From assembly GCA_947629645.1 (NCBI GenBank), contig CANREV010000012.1, forward strand, positions 1 to 64,000: DNA of 64,000 nucleotides, given 5' to 3'. Below are positions 1-8,209 of the stretch, piece after piece (within the stretch, counting starts at the first letter, position 1; the number at the start of each line of letters is the position of its first letter). The position numbers and the translations under genes are program-made. The notes under the pieces were generated by a model. It was given only the letters and a program-made list of their open reading frames with translations. It did not search any database and was not told the origin of the DNA. The stretch is from an uncultured Acetatifactor sp. Its GTDB lineage: Bacteria; Bacillota; Clostridia; Lachnospirales; Lachnospiraceae.

Positions 1-94
1 TTTTACATCAGCCGCTTGAAATAAACTTTTTATACATTTTTCATTTTACCTATTGACATTTCTTAGCTGGACTTTTTATCTTCCTGATCCTGTG

Positions 95-1243
95 TTAAAA
101 TGCCTGCTCCAGATCCTCTATCAGATCCTGCACATTTTCAATCCCCACGGAAAGCCTCATCAGCGTATCGTCAATACCCAGTTTTTTCCTCAGTTCTTCC
201 GGCACTTCCGCATGAGTCTGTTTGTAAGGGTACGTCAACAGGCTTTCCACTCCGCCAAGGCTTTCCGCGAAACGGATCAGCTTTACATCTTTTAATAGCT
301 TCACCGCCGTGTCGGAGGAATCTACCCTGAAAGAGACCATTCCCCCATAACCGCTGCACTGACTGTCGGTAATAGCTTTGTCCGGCCTGTCAGGAAGCCC
401 GATATAATAGACTTCGGACACCTTGGGATGTTTTTGCAGCCAGAGCGCCAGCGCCAGTGCATTCTCCTGATGACGTTCCATCCGCAGAGCCAGCGTCTTG
501 ATTCCCCGAAGCACCAGAAAACTGTCCGTCGGGGAGAGGCAGGATCCCGTAGTCTTATAAATAAACCGCAGCTTTTCCGCCAGTTTTTCCTCTTTTACTA
601 CCGTAAAGCCCGCCAGCACATCATTGTGACCTCCCAGGTATTTCGTACCGCTGTGCACTACGATATCCGCCCCCAGCGAGAGAGGCTGCTGGAAATAGGG
701 AGACAAAAATGTATTATCCACGATCAGCAGACAGCCATGTTTCTTTGCAATCTCAGACGCTTTCCTGATATCCGTCACTTTCATGGTAGGATTGGAGGGA
801 GTCTCCAAAAAGACGGCTTTCGTCTCTGGCCGGATAGAAGCCTCCAGCTTGTTCAGATCAGAGGTATCCACGCTGTCTACCTGAAGGCCGAACCGCTTTC
901 CCAAATGTTCCCAGAGGCGTTCGCTCCCTCCGTAAACATCGTCCGTTGCCACAATGTGCGCCCCTGTGCCAAACAGTTCAAAGACTGCGGTGACAGCCGC
1001 CATGCCGGTGGAAAACGCCAGCGCATCCGTTCCCTTCTCCAATGCCGCCACCGTTTTCTGCAGCTCATCCCGGGTGGGATTATTCACTCTGGAATAGGCG
1101 TAACCTGTGCTCTCCCCCAATGCGGGATGAGCGTAGGTAGCCGAAAGGTACACCGGCATGCTGACCGCTCCATATCTGTCGTTTTTTTCTCCGCTCCCCT
1201 GAACACAGATCGTTTCCGGTCTGACCTCTTTCTCGTATGCCAT
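95..1243 (-). CDS. Cys/Met metabolism PLP-dependent enzyme (cystathionine gamma-synthase/lyase family)
   Basis: This is a 382-residue fold-type I PLP enzyme of the transsulfuration family, acting in the cytosol on homoserine esters or cystathionine in methionine/cysteine interconversion. The sequence shows the N-terminal SRVNNPTRDELQ segment, the STGMAA turn, the VDNTF aspartate that contacts the PLP ring, the PLP lysine in SGTKYLGGHNDV near residue 200, and the C-terminal LSVGIEN. GGAGG lies 8 nt before the ATG. It is the second gene of an operon, 36 nt behind the URO-D-like gene, and so under the same Met/Cys leader. Gamma-synthase, gamma-lyase and beta-lyase cannot be told apart by eye, so no symbol is given. 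Confidence 0.9.
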   Translation of the reverse strand: MAYEKEVRPETICVQGSGEKNDRYGAVSMPVYLSATYAHPALGESTGYAYSRVNNPTRDELQKTVAALEKGTDALAFSTGMAAVTAVFELFGTGAHIVATDDVYGGSERLWEHLGKRFGLQVDSVDTSDLNKLEASIRPETKAVFLETPSNPTMKVTDIRKASEIAKKHGCLLIVDNTFLSPYFQQPLSLGADIVVHSGTKYLGGHNDVLAGFTVVKEEKLAEKLRFIYKTTGSCLSPTDSFLVLRGIKTLALRMERHQENALALALWLQKHPKVSEVYYIGLPDRPDKAITDSQCSGYGGMVSFRVDSSDTAVKLLKDVKLIRFAESLGGVESLLTYPYKQTHAEVPEELRKKLGIDDTLMRLSVGIENVQDLIEDLEQAF

Positions 1244-1279
1244 TTGGATCTCCTCCTGTTCCTTATAAAAATATATTTG

Positions 1280-2281
1280 TTACAGCGCTGCCGCCTTATC
1301 TCTTACCCACTTAAGCCGCTGTACGTCTATGTCGGCCGGCACCGTGCAGTCCGCGCCGATAATAACGCCTTCTCTTCCCACTTCAGCCAGCAGTTTTTCC
1401 ACATACTCTTCCACTTCCTTTTTCGTTCCGCTATAGAGAACGCTGTCCTGCGTATTTCCGAAACCGCCGATGACCGCCTTATTGCCGAAATATTTCTTGC
1501 CTTCCGCCAATCCCAAGCCTTCCGCAAACACTGCCCAGTTCACAACTGACACGGGATACTCCTGATAAACGGAAAGGATATTTTTGTTTCCCTGATAACC
1601 GCAGATATGTAAAATATTGTCCGGTATCAATTTATTCGCCTCTTCCAGCACCCTGATCTCACTGGGTGAAATAAAAGCGGAATAAATCTGCGCCGGAATG
1701 CTTCTGTCAGGATTGTTGACACTCAGGTAAATACCGTCCGCCAGCCCCGGCTTCACCACTCTCCTGGTCAGTTCATTCAGACTTTCCGCGATGACATCCA
1801 ACGCATGGGCCACCGCCTCGCCGTCCTGCTCCAGATATGCTTTTACCTGCTGTACTCCCTGAGGTCTTCCCAGACCGCCCAGATTGCTGACAAGCTGGCT
1901 AAAAGGAGCAAACTCGTTAAAGTAGAGCAGGATATCTTCTCCGTAGATCTCTCTTACCCCTTTTACCAGTTCTTCGTTCCTTTCATAAAACGGATGGTCT
2001 GCGGGCAGCGGCTTTAACGCTTTTAAATCCTCCACTGACCGGATCTTTCCAAAGTCAAAAGGCAAAAAGAAAAATCCGTCCGTCATGATCTTTACAAAAT
2101 CAGGGTCAAAATCTTCTTTAAACTTCCTGTGTCCCTCCAGGTTCCGGGCAAGCAATTCCGGCTTCTGTAACGCTGCGTTGAAATCCTCCGCCTTTAAAAA
2201 GTGATGCCAGAATCCCACGGGAATCCGATCTGTCTTTTCATTGTGAAATGCCTTTAATACCAACTCTCTCTTTGTGCTCAT
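1280..2281 (-). CDS. URO-D family methyltransferase (MtaA/CmuA-like)
   Basis: A 333-residue protein of the uroporphyrinogen decarboxylase superfamily. Most members outside haem synthesis are cobalamin-linked methyltransferases that use zinc to activate a thiol. The likely zinc ligands are visible as HIC near residue 224 and the cysteine of GADCTVP near residue 313; true HemE enzymes lack this H-x-C ... C arrangement. It is the first structural gene behind the Met/Cys-rich leader ORF and lies directly upstream of a transsulfuration enzyme, so a role in methyl transfer to a thiol, perhaps in methionine metabolism, is inferred. The substrate is unknown. AAGGAGAT precedes the ATG. Confidence 0.85.
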   Translation of the reverse strand: MSTKRELVLKAFHNEKTDRIPVGFWHHFLKAEDFNAALQKPELLARNLEGHRKFKEDFDPDFVKIMTDGFFFLPFDFGKIRSVEDLKALKPLPADHPFYERNEELVKGVREIYGEDILLYFNEFAPFSQLVSNLGGLGRPQGVQQVKAYLEQDGEAVAHALDVIAESLNELTRRVVKPGLADGIYLSVNNPDRSIPAQIYSAFISPSEIRVLEEANKLIPDNILHICGYQGNKNILSVYQEYPVSVVNWAVFAEGLGLAEGKKYFGNKAVIGGFGNTQDSVLYSGTKKEVEEYVEKLLAEVGREGVIIGADCTVPADIDVQRLKWVRDKAAAL

Positions 2282-2347
2282 AATTTTCTGATCTCCTTTT
2301 CCTTATTCAATCTAAATTCAATCTAATCCATACACGTTACCGCAAAC

Positions 2348-2373
2348 AAAAAACAGGGCTCCTTTTGTCCCTG
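2348..2373 (-). terminator. candidate attenuator terminator before the methyltransferase operon
   Basis: On the minus strand CAGGG (2373-2369) can pair with CCCTG (2358-2354), followed at once by six T. It lies between the small Met/Cys-rich ORF and the methyltransferase start, so it would stop transcripts from the strong upstream promoter before the structural genes. A competing CTGC:GCAG pairing (2404-2401 with 2374-2371) just after the small ORF's stop could act as an antiterminator. Confidence 0.55.
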
Positions 2374-2408
2374 CTTCCCGGTATTTTCCGTATTTTACCC
2401 GCAGCGTT

Positions 2409-2546
2409 TCACTCCACCGCCGCCGATATCAAACAGCACATACACGCAGGTCTCCCTCTTCGATTTCTTTTCATGTTGGGACAACACATCTCTATACAAC
2501 ACATTTCTGCCATTCTTCTGTTGCCATTCATTCTGTCCGCCATCAT
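2409..2546 (-). CDS. small Met/Cys-rich ORF, candidate leader peptide
   Basis: A 45-codon ORF with an excellent ribosome binding site (AAGGAGG, 8 nt before an ATG-ATG start). Of its 45 residues, 8 are Met and 6 are Cys, with CC pairs at residues 21-22 and 37-38. It follows a near-perfect sigma-A promoter and precedes an intrinsic terminator and then a URO-D-like methyltransferase and a transsulfuration enzyme. That layout is what one expects of a leader peptide whose translation senses charged tRNA-Cys and/or tRNA-Met. I know of no described family for this peptide. It could instead be a small cysteine-rich protein or a chance ORF, but the ribosome binding site argues that it is translated. 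Confidence 0.6.
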   Translation of the reverse strand: MMADRMNGNRRMAEMCCIEMCCPNMKRNRRGRPACMCCLISAAVE

Positions 2547-2592
2547 GGGATGTACCTCCTTTTATTTCCTACTTTTCCAGTAGGTTTACTGT

Positions 2593-2621
2593 ATATTACC
2601 ACTGTTTTTTGATGCTGTCAA
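2593..2621 (-). promoter_or_regulatory. sigma-A promoter of the Met/Cys leader and methyltransferase operon
   Basis: On the minus strand TTGACA (2621-2616), a 17-nt spacer and TAATAT (2598-2593) form a near-consensus promoter. The transcript would begin near 2586, about 40 nt before the small leader ORF and about 305 nt before the methyltransferase start. Confidence 0.85.
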
Positions 2622-2836
2622 TACTTTTTTCAAATTTTTTGAAAGTTCCGTAACCGTTCAGCCATACGGCGCCGCGAAGCCAATATCGCGTCTCTCTTTT
2701 GTCCTTCTTGGGACGCGCGGTCGGACCTCGTGATCTTTAGCTGCATATTTATACACATATACGATCATTTTATTCATCATCCTGTATATTGTAATTGTTT
2801 TATACACTTAAGAAATAAATATATTCATAATAACCC

Positions 2837-2865
2837 TTGCATTTATATGCTAACTGTTGTATAGT
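2837..2865 (+). promoter_or_regulatory. argG promoter with overlapping ARG-box-like palindrome
   Basis: TTGCAT (2837-2842), a 17-nt spacer and TATAGT (2860-2865) form a likely promoter. The perfect palindrome GCATTTATATGC (2839-2850) overlaps the -35 element and resembles half-sites of ArgR/AhrC operators. A further TGCATATTTATACA-like element lies near 2742. Repression by ArgR when arginine is plentiful is inferred from this position and from the known regulation of arginine biosynthesis. Confidence 0.6.
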
Positions 2866-2919
2866 GTTTTCAAATCGAACTATCAAAATAATGATTCCAT
2901 TATAGGGAGGATAATCACC

Positions 2920-4143
2920 ATGAAAGAAAAAGTAGTTCTTGCCTACTCCGGCGGTCTGGACACCACCGCGATCATTCCTTGGTTAAAGGAGAATTTTGAT
3001 TATGAGGTCATCTGTGTCTGCGTTGACTGCGGACAGGCCGAAGAGCTCGACGGTCTGGAGGAAAGGGCAAAATCCTGCGGCGCTTCCAAACTTTACATTG
3101 AGAATGTGATCGATGAATTCTGCGATGAGTACATCGTTCCCTGCGTACAGGCAAACGCTATTTATGAGAACAAATATCTGCTGGGTACCTCCATGGCAAG
3201 GCCCCTGATCGCCAAAAAACTGGTTGAAATCGCAAGAAAAGAAGGTGCTACCGCCATCTGCCACGGCGCCACCGGCAAGGGTAACGACCAGATCCGTTTT
3301 GAGCTCGGCATTAAGGCTCTGGCTCCCGATATCAAGATCATCGCGGCATGGAGAAACGATAAGTGGACCATGGATTCCCGCGAGTCCGAGATCGCGTACT
3401 GCCAGGCGCACGGCATCCATCTTCCTTTCTCCGCTGATTCTTCCTACAGCCGCGACCGCAACATCTGGCACATCAGCCATGAGGGACTGGAGCTGGAAGA
3501 TCCCGCAAACGAGCCCAACTTTGAGCATCTTCTGGTGCTTGGCACCACGCCGGAAAAGGCTCCCGATGAGGGCGAGTATGTAACCATGACTTTTGAAAAG
3601 GGGATCCCCACCTCTGTAAACGGCAAAAAAATGAAAGTTTCCGATATCATCCACACCCTGAATGCGCTGGGCGGCAAGCACGGCATCGGCATCATCGATA
3701 TTGTGGAGAACCGCGTTGTGGGCATGAAATCCCGCGGCGTTTACGAGACACCCGGCGGCACGATCCTGATGGAGGCCCACCAGCAGCTCGAGGAACTGAT
3801 CCTCGACCGCGACACCTACGCCATGAAGAAGGAAATGGGCAGCCGTTTCGCAAGCCTTGTCTATGAGGGCAAGTGGTTTACCCCCCTGCGGCAGGCGGAG
3901 CAGGCGTTTATTGAGGAGACACAGCGCTACGTCACCGGCGAAGTGAAGTTTAAGCTTTACAAAGGCAACATCATCAAAGCCGGAACCACCTCGCCTTATT
4001 CTCTTTACAACGAGAGCATCGCTTCCTTTACCACCGGGGATCTGTACGATCATCACGATGCGGAAGGCTTCATCAATCTGTTTGGTCTCTCCTGCAAAGT
4101 CCGCGCCATGAAGATGCAGGAACAGGGCGAGAAATTATTTTAA
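2920..4143 (+). CDS. argG: argininosuccinate synthase
   Basis: ArgG joins citrulline and aspartate with ATP to give argininosuccinate, the penultimate step of arginine biosynthesis, in the cytosol. The 407-residue length matches the family. The N-terminal AYSGGLDTT is the ATP-pyrophosphatase P-loop, and [14 protein letters not shown] and [13 protein letters not shown] are conserved active-site segments. The start is the ATG at 2920, preceded by GGGAGG; an in-frame extension to 2857 has no ribosome binding site and adds residues absent from the family. It is transcribed alone or with the small membrane gene 17 nt downstream. argH is not in the window. Confidence 0.97.
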   Translation: MKEKVVLAYSGGLDTTAIIPWLKENFDYEVICVCVDCGQAEELDGLEERAKSCGASKLYIENVIDEFCDEYIVPCVQANAIYENKYLLGTSMARPLIAKKLVEIARKEGATAICHGATGKGNDQIRFELGIKALAPDIKIIAAWRNDKWTMDSRESEIAYCQAHGIHLPFSADSSYSRDRNIWHISHEGLELEDPANEPNFEHLLVLGTTPEKAPDEGEYVTMTFEKGIPTSVNGKKMKVSDIIHTLNALGGKHGIGIIDIVENRVVGMKSRGVYETPGGTILMEAHQQLEELILDRDTYAMKKEMGSRFASLVYEGKWFTPLRQAEQAFIEETQRYVTGEVKFKLYKGNIIKAGTTSPYSLYNESIASFTTGDLYDHHDAEGFINLFGLSCKVRAMKMQEQGEKLF

Positions 4144-4160
4144 AAAGGAAACGATATTTC

Positions 4161-4427
4161 ATGATGACCCTGTTTATCATTTATATCATTGTGATCAATC
4201 TGATCGGATTTTTGATGATGGGCATAGATAAAAAAAGAGCCATCCGGGGTGCTTTTCGCATCTCGGAGGCTTCTTTATTTTTAACCGCCCTGCTGGGAGG
4301 CGCGCTTGGGTGCACTCTGGGCATGAACCACTTCCGCCACAAGACAAAACACTGGTACTTCAAATATGGGATGCCCTGCATTTTTCTTGCACAGATTTTA
4401 CTTCTGGTTCTTTTAATCAGGCTGTGA
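4161..4427 (+). CDS. DUF1294 family small membrane protein
   Basis: An 88-residue membrane protein with hydrophobic segments at about residues 3-20, 38-55 and 70-87. It shows the DUF1294 pattern: GIDKKRAI after the first segment, RISEASLFLTALLGGALGC in the middle, and FRHKTKH before the last. The function of DUF1294 is unknown. It begins 17 nt after argG, behind AAAGGAAA, so it may be co-transcribed. Either of two adjacent ATG codons (4161 or 4164) could be the start. Confidence 0.85.
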   Translation: MMTLFIIYIIVINLIGFLMMGIDKKRAIRGAFRISEASLFLTALLGGALGCTLGMNHFRHKTKHWYFKYGMPCIFLAQILLLVLLIRL

Positions 4428-4430
4428 CTA

Positions 4431-4439
4431 TGATATAAT
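4431..4439 (+). promoter_or_regulatory. extended -10 promoter candidate for the LytTR gene
   Basis: TGATATAAT (4431-4439) matches the extended -10 form TGnTATAAT, 60 nt before the LytTR start. No good -35 hexamer is visible (TTTTAA at 4411-4416). Confidence 0.45.
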
Positions 4440-4499
4440 GACCTTATTCGAGGCAGAAAACGGCCGAACTAAAAGTAAAATTATGAAGGGGTGATTTTC

Positions 4500-5216
4500 A
4501 TGCATATCGCTGTCTGTGATGATAATATTGCTGACCGCAGGCAACTGGAACGTCTGTTAAAGAGAGAATCTGATAAGCGGGCTCCAAAAAGCGGCAATCT
4601 CTATGCCGATTCTTTCGGCAATTCCAGCGCTTTACTTTCCAATCCCATGCAGTACGATATTTTTTTCATTGATATGTGTCATTCCGACTCTCAGGACGGC
4701 GCAAGACTGGCCGATGATCTGCTGGACAAAGGCGTCAAAATGCCGATCGTTTTATGTTGTTCCCAGATAGACTACAGACGCTTTTCTTTCCCAGACAATG
4801 TATTTTTCCTTGACAAACCCATCAAAGGGGAAGAACTGTCCGCCGTTTTAGATCACGCTTTAGAAATCAAAGCAAACAGCGTCCCGCTCATCGAACTGCG
4901 GGAAGAAGTGGACACTTACTATGTGACGGAACCGGATATCCTTTACGCAGAAACGGAAGGGCGAATGCTGAACGTTACCCTGAACAACGGGCGTATGGTC
5001 CATATCCTTTCAACTGCGGAGAACCTTTTTTCCCAATTGGAAGAAAGCTATCCCACCTTCCTTCTTTCCAACGAGCGGACTATCATCAACTGCAGATATA
5101 TCCGCGAAATCGGTTCTCGCAGAGTAAAGATGACAGACGGCGCCTCCTTTAAAGTCATGGGAAAATGTATGGAATACGCAAAACAAATTTATCAGGAGCT
5201 CAGGTCGTCACAATAA
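4500..5216 (+). CDS. LytTR family response regulator
   Basis: A 238-residue transcription regulator with an N-terminal receiver domain and a C-terminal LytTR DNA-binding domain. The acidic pair is in AVCDDN near residue 8, the probable phosphoacceptor aspartate is in FFIDMC near residue 57, and the conserved lysine is in LDKPIK near residue 104. The LytTR part begins about residue 130 and includes ILYAETEGR and LSNERTIINCRYI. No histidine kinase is adjacent, so it is an orphan here. The start at 4500 is chosen because AAGGGG lies 8 nt upstream; a GTG at 4491 would overlap that site. Its 3' end overlaps the convergent degV-like gene by 17 bases. Confidence 0.9.
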   Translation: MHIAVCDDNIADRRQLERLLKRESDKRAPKSGNLYADSFGNSSALLSNPMQYDIFFIDMCHSDSQDGARLADDLLDKGVKMPIVLCCSQIDYRRFSFPDNVFFLDKPIKGEELSAVLDHALEIKANSVPLIELREEVDTYYVTEPDILYAETEGRMLNVTLNNGRMVHILSTAENLFSQLEESYPTFLLSNERTIINCRYIREIGSRRVKMTDGASFKVMGKCMEYAKQIYQELRSSQ

Positions 5217-6036
5217 CCCCGCCGTCATTGGCATACATGCTGCTGACGCCCTTTGTATCCATAATGATACATTCCTTAAACTTCCTTTTAGATAAGATCA
5301 GTTCTTTTACAGTTTCGGCTCTGGACAGCGCGTTGCAGTGGGTAATGATCAGCCGTCTTTCTTCCTCCCGCCCTGCTTCAGACGCCGCAAGATCCGCCAT
5401 CTTGCTCAGTGCTTTCTTCATACCTATCGTCTGCGCTTTCTGGATAATTTCTCCTTTGTCAGAACCCATCACCGGCTTAATGTTCAAGGTGGAAGCCACC
5501 AATGCTTTCACACCGGACAATCTGCCGTTTTTCCGCAGCGTTTCCAGATTATCCAGCACAAAATAAGTCTTCACGCTGTCGCGGTAACTCTCGATCTGAT
5601 TTACGATCTCTTCAAAGGAAAGCCCCGCGCTTTCCAGCTCTGCCAGCTTATATGCGATCTGGGTCTCTCCGCCGCTGGCGGATTCGGAATCCACTACATG
5701 AATCTGCTTTTGACCATATTTCTCATGAAAAAGGTCCGTCCCCAGCCTGGCGCTGTTATAGCTCCCGCTTAAATGAGAGGATAATGTCACCGCATACACA
5801 TGGTCAACGTCCGCATGGTATGCTTCCATAAAACGTTCCGGCGACGGGCAGGAAGACTTCGGACATTTAGGATACTCAGCCACTTTGTCCAAAAACTCCC
5901 TCTGATTAAAGTTTTCATCATCCAGAACCTGATACTCCCCCACCTCAAGTCCCAAAGGAACCCGTTCAAAACGGGGATCATTTTTTAATTCTTCGGGGAG
6001 CTCACAACAACTGTCAACTACAATTTTATAACTCAT
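5200..6036 (-). CDS. DegV family fatty-acid-binding protein
   Basis: A 278-residue DegV protein. Members bind a single fatty acid, and in Firmicutes related FakB proteins present it to FakA for phosphorylation. The family pattern is complete: IVVDSCCELP at the N-terminus, SSCPSPERF, TLSSHLSGSYNSAR (fatty-acid carboxylate binding), VVDSESASGG, and the C-terminal GPIG-like segment. The start is the ATG at 6036, behind GGAGATTGAAGCGT; the longer reading to 6087 has no supporting site. It is monocistronic and overlaps the LytTR gene tail to tail by 17 bases. No fakA partner is visible. Confidence 0.9.
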   Translation of the reverse strand: MSYKIVVDSCCELPEELKNDPRFERVPLGLEVGEYQVLDDENFNQREFLDKVAEYPKCPKSSCPSPERFMEAYHADVDHVYAVTLSSHLSGSYNSARLGTDLFHEKYGQKQIHVVDSESASGGETQIAYKLAELESAGLSFEEIVNQIESYRDSVKTYFVLDNLETLRKNGRLSGVKALVASTLNIKPVMGSDKGEIIQKAQTIGMKKALSKMADLAASEAGREEERRLIITHCNALSRAETVKELILSKRKFKECIIMDTKGVSSMYANDGGVIVTT

Positions 6037-6087
6037 ACGCTTCAATCTCCATTCAAAGGCAGCTTGTGATAGTAAAAGCGCTGTCAC

Positions 6088-6137
6088 ATATGGTTTTCAT
6101 TACCATATATAATAGCATCTTGAACACATACTGTAAA
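6088..6137 (-). promoter_or_regulatory. DegV promoter with an inverted repeat at the start site
   Basis: On the minus strand TTTACA (6137-6132), a 17-nt spacer and TATTAT (6114-6109) form a likely sigma-A promoter. Directly downstream, at the expected transcription start, is the inverted repeat ATATGGT-N7-ACCATAT (6088-6108), which looks like an operator. The regulator is unknown. Confidence 0.6.
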
Positions 6138-6203
6138 GCATATTATTACCAAATTCACAGAATTTTTGTAACAGTTCGTAACAGTTAAAAATCCTTTATT
6201 GTC

Positions 6204-6233
6204 TTGACTTGCGCCCTTGGGAAATATTATACT
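6204..6233 (+). promoter_or_regulatory. promoter of the DUF5721-like gene
   Basis: TTGACT (6204-6209), an 18-nt spacer and TATACT (6228-6233) lie about 100 nt before the start at 6332. The region 6037-6331 otherwise holds only the divergent DegV promoter and no gene. Confidence 0.6.
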
Positions 6234-6331
6234 ATGGATGGTCGTCCCACCGTTTCTGCCTTAAGTCAAATATCCTGCGGAAATAAAGCGCATTGTACCA
6301 CAATCATCACTGGAAGGATACGGGGAATTTT

Positions 6332-6838
6332 ATGATTGCATTACAGATTACTTCTATGAAACAATTCATGAACCAGCTTCTGGCATCCGATGCGTTTGAC
6401 TCTTTTTTGCTGGAAGAAGCGATCATTCGCACTGCCAACACATTTACCATAGACGGACATATCAATCGTGACTTTTTCCGGGGCGAGGAGCCGGAGCCGC
6501 TATCTGTGTCCTGGGGATTCCGGCCCTGGAGCGAAATAAAAGGGCTGTGCTTTGACCTTATCAAAGGAAAGCGCACCCCTTTATCTTTTCAATTTGTTCT
6601 GCACCTTGCTCCCGAAAAAGCTTCGGCTCTTCTCACAAAAGGAAACAGCGATGTGGATCCTTCTCTTGTGAAGTCCCTGATCCTGAACATCCGCTATGAC
6701 GGGACAAAAGCCATGCTGACCACCGGCTCCGCTTACCATACCTTCCTGCTCTCTAAAGAACCGGACGCCATTTGGGACAAGGCTCTGATAAAATTTCTCA
6801 CGCAAAAGGAAATCGCGTTTGAATTCTTACAGGCTTAA
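6332..6838 (+). CDS. conserved protein resembling DUF5721
   Basis: A 168-residue soluble protein of unknown function. Its features are IALQITSMKQFMNQLL at the start, NTFTIDGHINRDFF near residue 38, and a hydrophobic core around FQFVLHLAP and SLILNIRYDG, typical of the DUF5721 family that I associate with Lachnospiraceae. No catalytic motif stands out. The ATG at 6332 is preceded by GGGGAATTTT. It has its own promoter, and its stop overlaps the convergent spoVAE stop by 4 bases through TTAA. Confidence 0.7.
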   Translation: MIALQITSMKQFMNQLLASDAFDSFLLEEAIIRTANTFTIDGHINRDFFRGEEPEPLSVSWGFRPWSEIKGLCFDLIKGKRTPLSFQFVLHLAPEKASALLTKGNSDVDPSLVKSLILNIRYDGTKAMLTTGSAYHTFLLSKEPDAIWDKALIKFLTQKEIAFEFLQA

Positions 6839-7194
6839 TGATTCATTTTGGACTTAAACACCAGACTGGCCAGATATCCAAAGATCAGAGCCGCTGAAGT
6901 TCCCACCGCACCGGCTTTGAACCCGCCTGCAAAGAGCCCTAACAGCCCCTGCTCTTTCACCGCCTCTTTCACGCCCTTCATCAACACATTTCCAAACCCT
7001 AACAGCGGAACGCTGGCGCCTGCGCCGGCATACTCCTGAAAAGGCTCGTACAGGCCAAACACACTGATCACAGCCCCCGATATCACAAGCAGCACCATGA
7101 TCCTGCCCGGCATCATCTTGGTCTTTTCCATCAGAATCTGCACAAGAGCGCAGATTAATCCGCCTACCCAGAACGCATTCACATAATCCATCAT
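6835..7194 (-). CDS. spoVAE: stage V sporulation protein AE
   Basis: SpoVAE is a small polytopic protein of the SpoVA complex, which moves Ca-dipicolinic acid into the forespore and releases it at germination. The 119-residue protein has hydrophobic segments near residues 7-22, 30-48, 60-75 and 85-112. It carries the family features GGLICALVQILMEKTKM, a GAGASVPLLGFGN turn and GLFAGGFKAGAVGTSAA. It belongs with spoVAD (8210) and spoVAB-AA-AC (61.5-63.2 kb), all on the same strand, but here it is separated from spoVAD by ridA and a small gene. AAAGGAG lies upstream of the ATG-ATG start with long spacing. Confidence 0.92.
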   Translation of the reverse strand: MMDYVNAFWVGGLICALVQILMEKTKMMPGRIMVLLVISGAVISVFGLYEPFQEYAGAGASVPLLGFGNVLMKGVKEAVKEQGLLGLFAGGFKAGAVGTSAALIFGYLASLVFKSKMNH

Positions 7195-7347
7195 TGCAAC
7201 CCACTACTCCTTTCGCCGTGATACGCGGCTTCCTATTCTGCAGATTTCACTCCGCCTTCCGCCAGTTCAACTTCCGGCTTTGGGAATAGTGTTTGCAGGG
7301 ATCGCGGAATTATACGTTTACCGCTATATGTTTGCGATTCCGAAACA

Positions 7348-7372
7348 GCGGTTCAGCCTCCCGCTGAACCGC
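7348..7372 (-). terminator. hairpin terminator downstream of ridA
   Basis: A perfect 10-bp stem, GCGGTTCAGC with GCTGAACCGC around a 5-nt loop, lies 12 nt past the RidA stop on the minus strand. The following T-run is short (TGTTTC), so termination may be partial and allow readthrough towards spoVAE. The region 7195-7383 has no gene. Confidence 0.6.
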
Positions 7373-7383
7373 TGCGTTTTCTC

Positions 7384-7758
7384 TTACAAAACGGCAATGA
7401 CCTCCACCTCGCAGAGAACATTTTTAGGCAGGGTCTTAACCGCTACGCAGCTTCTGGCAGGCTTTCCGGTAAAATACCCCGCATATACCTCGTTGAAGGC
7501 CGCGAAATCACCCATATCCGCCAAAAAGCAGCTGGTCTTTACCACATGGGCATAATCCGTGCCCGCCGCTTTCAGCAGTTCGCCTATATTTTTGCACACC
7601 TGATGCGCCTGCTCGGTAATATCGGTTCCCTTAATCTCACCTGTCGCGGGATCGATGGGGATCTGTCCTGATGCGAACAACATACTGTTTGCGATGATCC
7701 CCTGTGAATAAGGCCCGATAGCCGCGGGAGCCTTGTCTGTTGAAACGATCTGTAACAT
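7384..7758 (-). CDS. ridA: RidA family reactive-intermediate deaminase
   Basis: RidA hydrolyses reactive enamine/imine products of PLP-dependent dehydratases and so protects other enzymes. The 124-residue length is typical. IGPYSQGI, FASGQIPIDP, and a central arginine plus acidic residue around CVAVKTLPKNVLCEVEVIA are family hallmarks; the usual RxxV arginine is in PARSCVAV. The ATG at 7758 is chosen because GGAGG lies 8 nt before it; an ATG at 7773 overlaps that site. It sits between spoVAD and spoVAE on the same strand, an unusual place for this metabolic gene. Confidence 0.92.
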   Translation of the reverse strand: MLQIVSTDKAPAAIGPYSQGIIANSMLFASGQIPIDPATGEIKGTDITEQAHQVCKNIGELLKAAGTDYAHVVKTSCFLADMGDFAAFNEVYAGYFTGKPARSCVAVKTLPKNVLCEVEVIAVL

Positions 7759-7840
7759 AATCTTATCCTCCATAGTTTATTTTGTATTTTAATTTATTTT
7801 GTACTTTCTATTCCTTATCTTATTATTATCTTCCGGATTA

Positions 7841-8071
7841 CTATCGTCCGGATTCAACATCCGGTTCATCAAACTCTACTGTCACATAAAATCCTCTGGG
7901 CTTTTCCTCCACCGCCGCAACAATGCCCTCTCTGCTGACCAGACGACATCGGAAAGGGATGTTTGCGGACATGGCAAGCGCCGGATCGATCGTATAATAA
8001 TAATTGCTGGGAAGCAGCCCCTCCGTCACCGTAACTTTCTGTCCTGCCTTCAAAAGGTTGGGGCGTTCCAT
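7841..8071 (-). CDS. small conserved protein of unknown function
   Basis: A 76-residue soluble protein with no motif I recognise. It is rich in beta-type sequence (KVTVTEGLL, YYYTIDPALAMSANIPFRCRL), contains REGIVAAVEEK, and ends with an acidic stretch, FDEPDVESGR. The start at 8071 is chosen because GGAG lies 7 nt before that ATG; longer readings to 8170 lack such a site. It lies between spoVAD and ridA on the same strand. The alternating beta pattern would suit a small beta-barrel, but that is only an impression. Confidence 0.6.
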   Translation of the reverse strand: MERPNLLKAGQKVTVTEGLLPSNYYYTIDPALAMSANIPFRCRLVSREGIVAAVEEKPRGFYVTVEFDEPDVESGR

Positions 8072-8209
8072 TTTAAACTCCATTTTCCGCATATACGCAC
8101 TCTTTCCGATACCAATAGAAAATATCAACACAGAAATATGCAGATCGGTTAAATTCCTTTTAAGTATCACCGACCCGCATATCCAGAATATCTTAAAATA
8201 TTGGGAAAG

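Larger units (their letters stand above)
2547..2919. other. divergent intergenic region between the leader ORF and argG
   Basis: This 373-base region holds the minus-strand promoter of the Met/Cys leader (2593-2621) and the plus-strand argG promoter (2837-2865). The AT-rich part from about 2740 to 2850 carries several imperfect palindromes resembling arginine operators. Apart from these I see no gene in it. Confidence 0.6.

Noticed and set aside
2983-4056. A 357-codon minus-strand ORF inside argG.
   Set aside because: It is the antisense shadow of a well-conserved housekeeping gene and has no family resemblance or start site.
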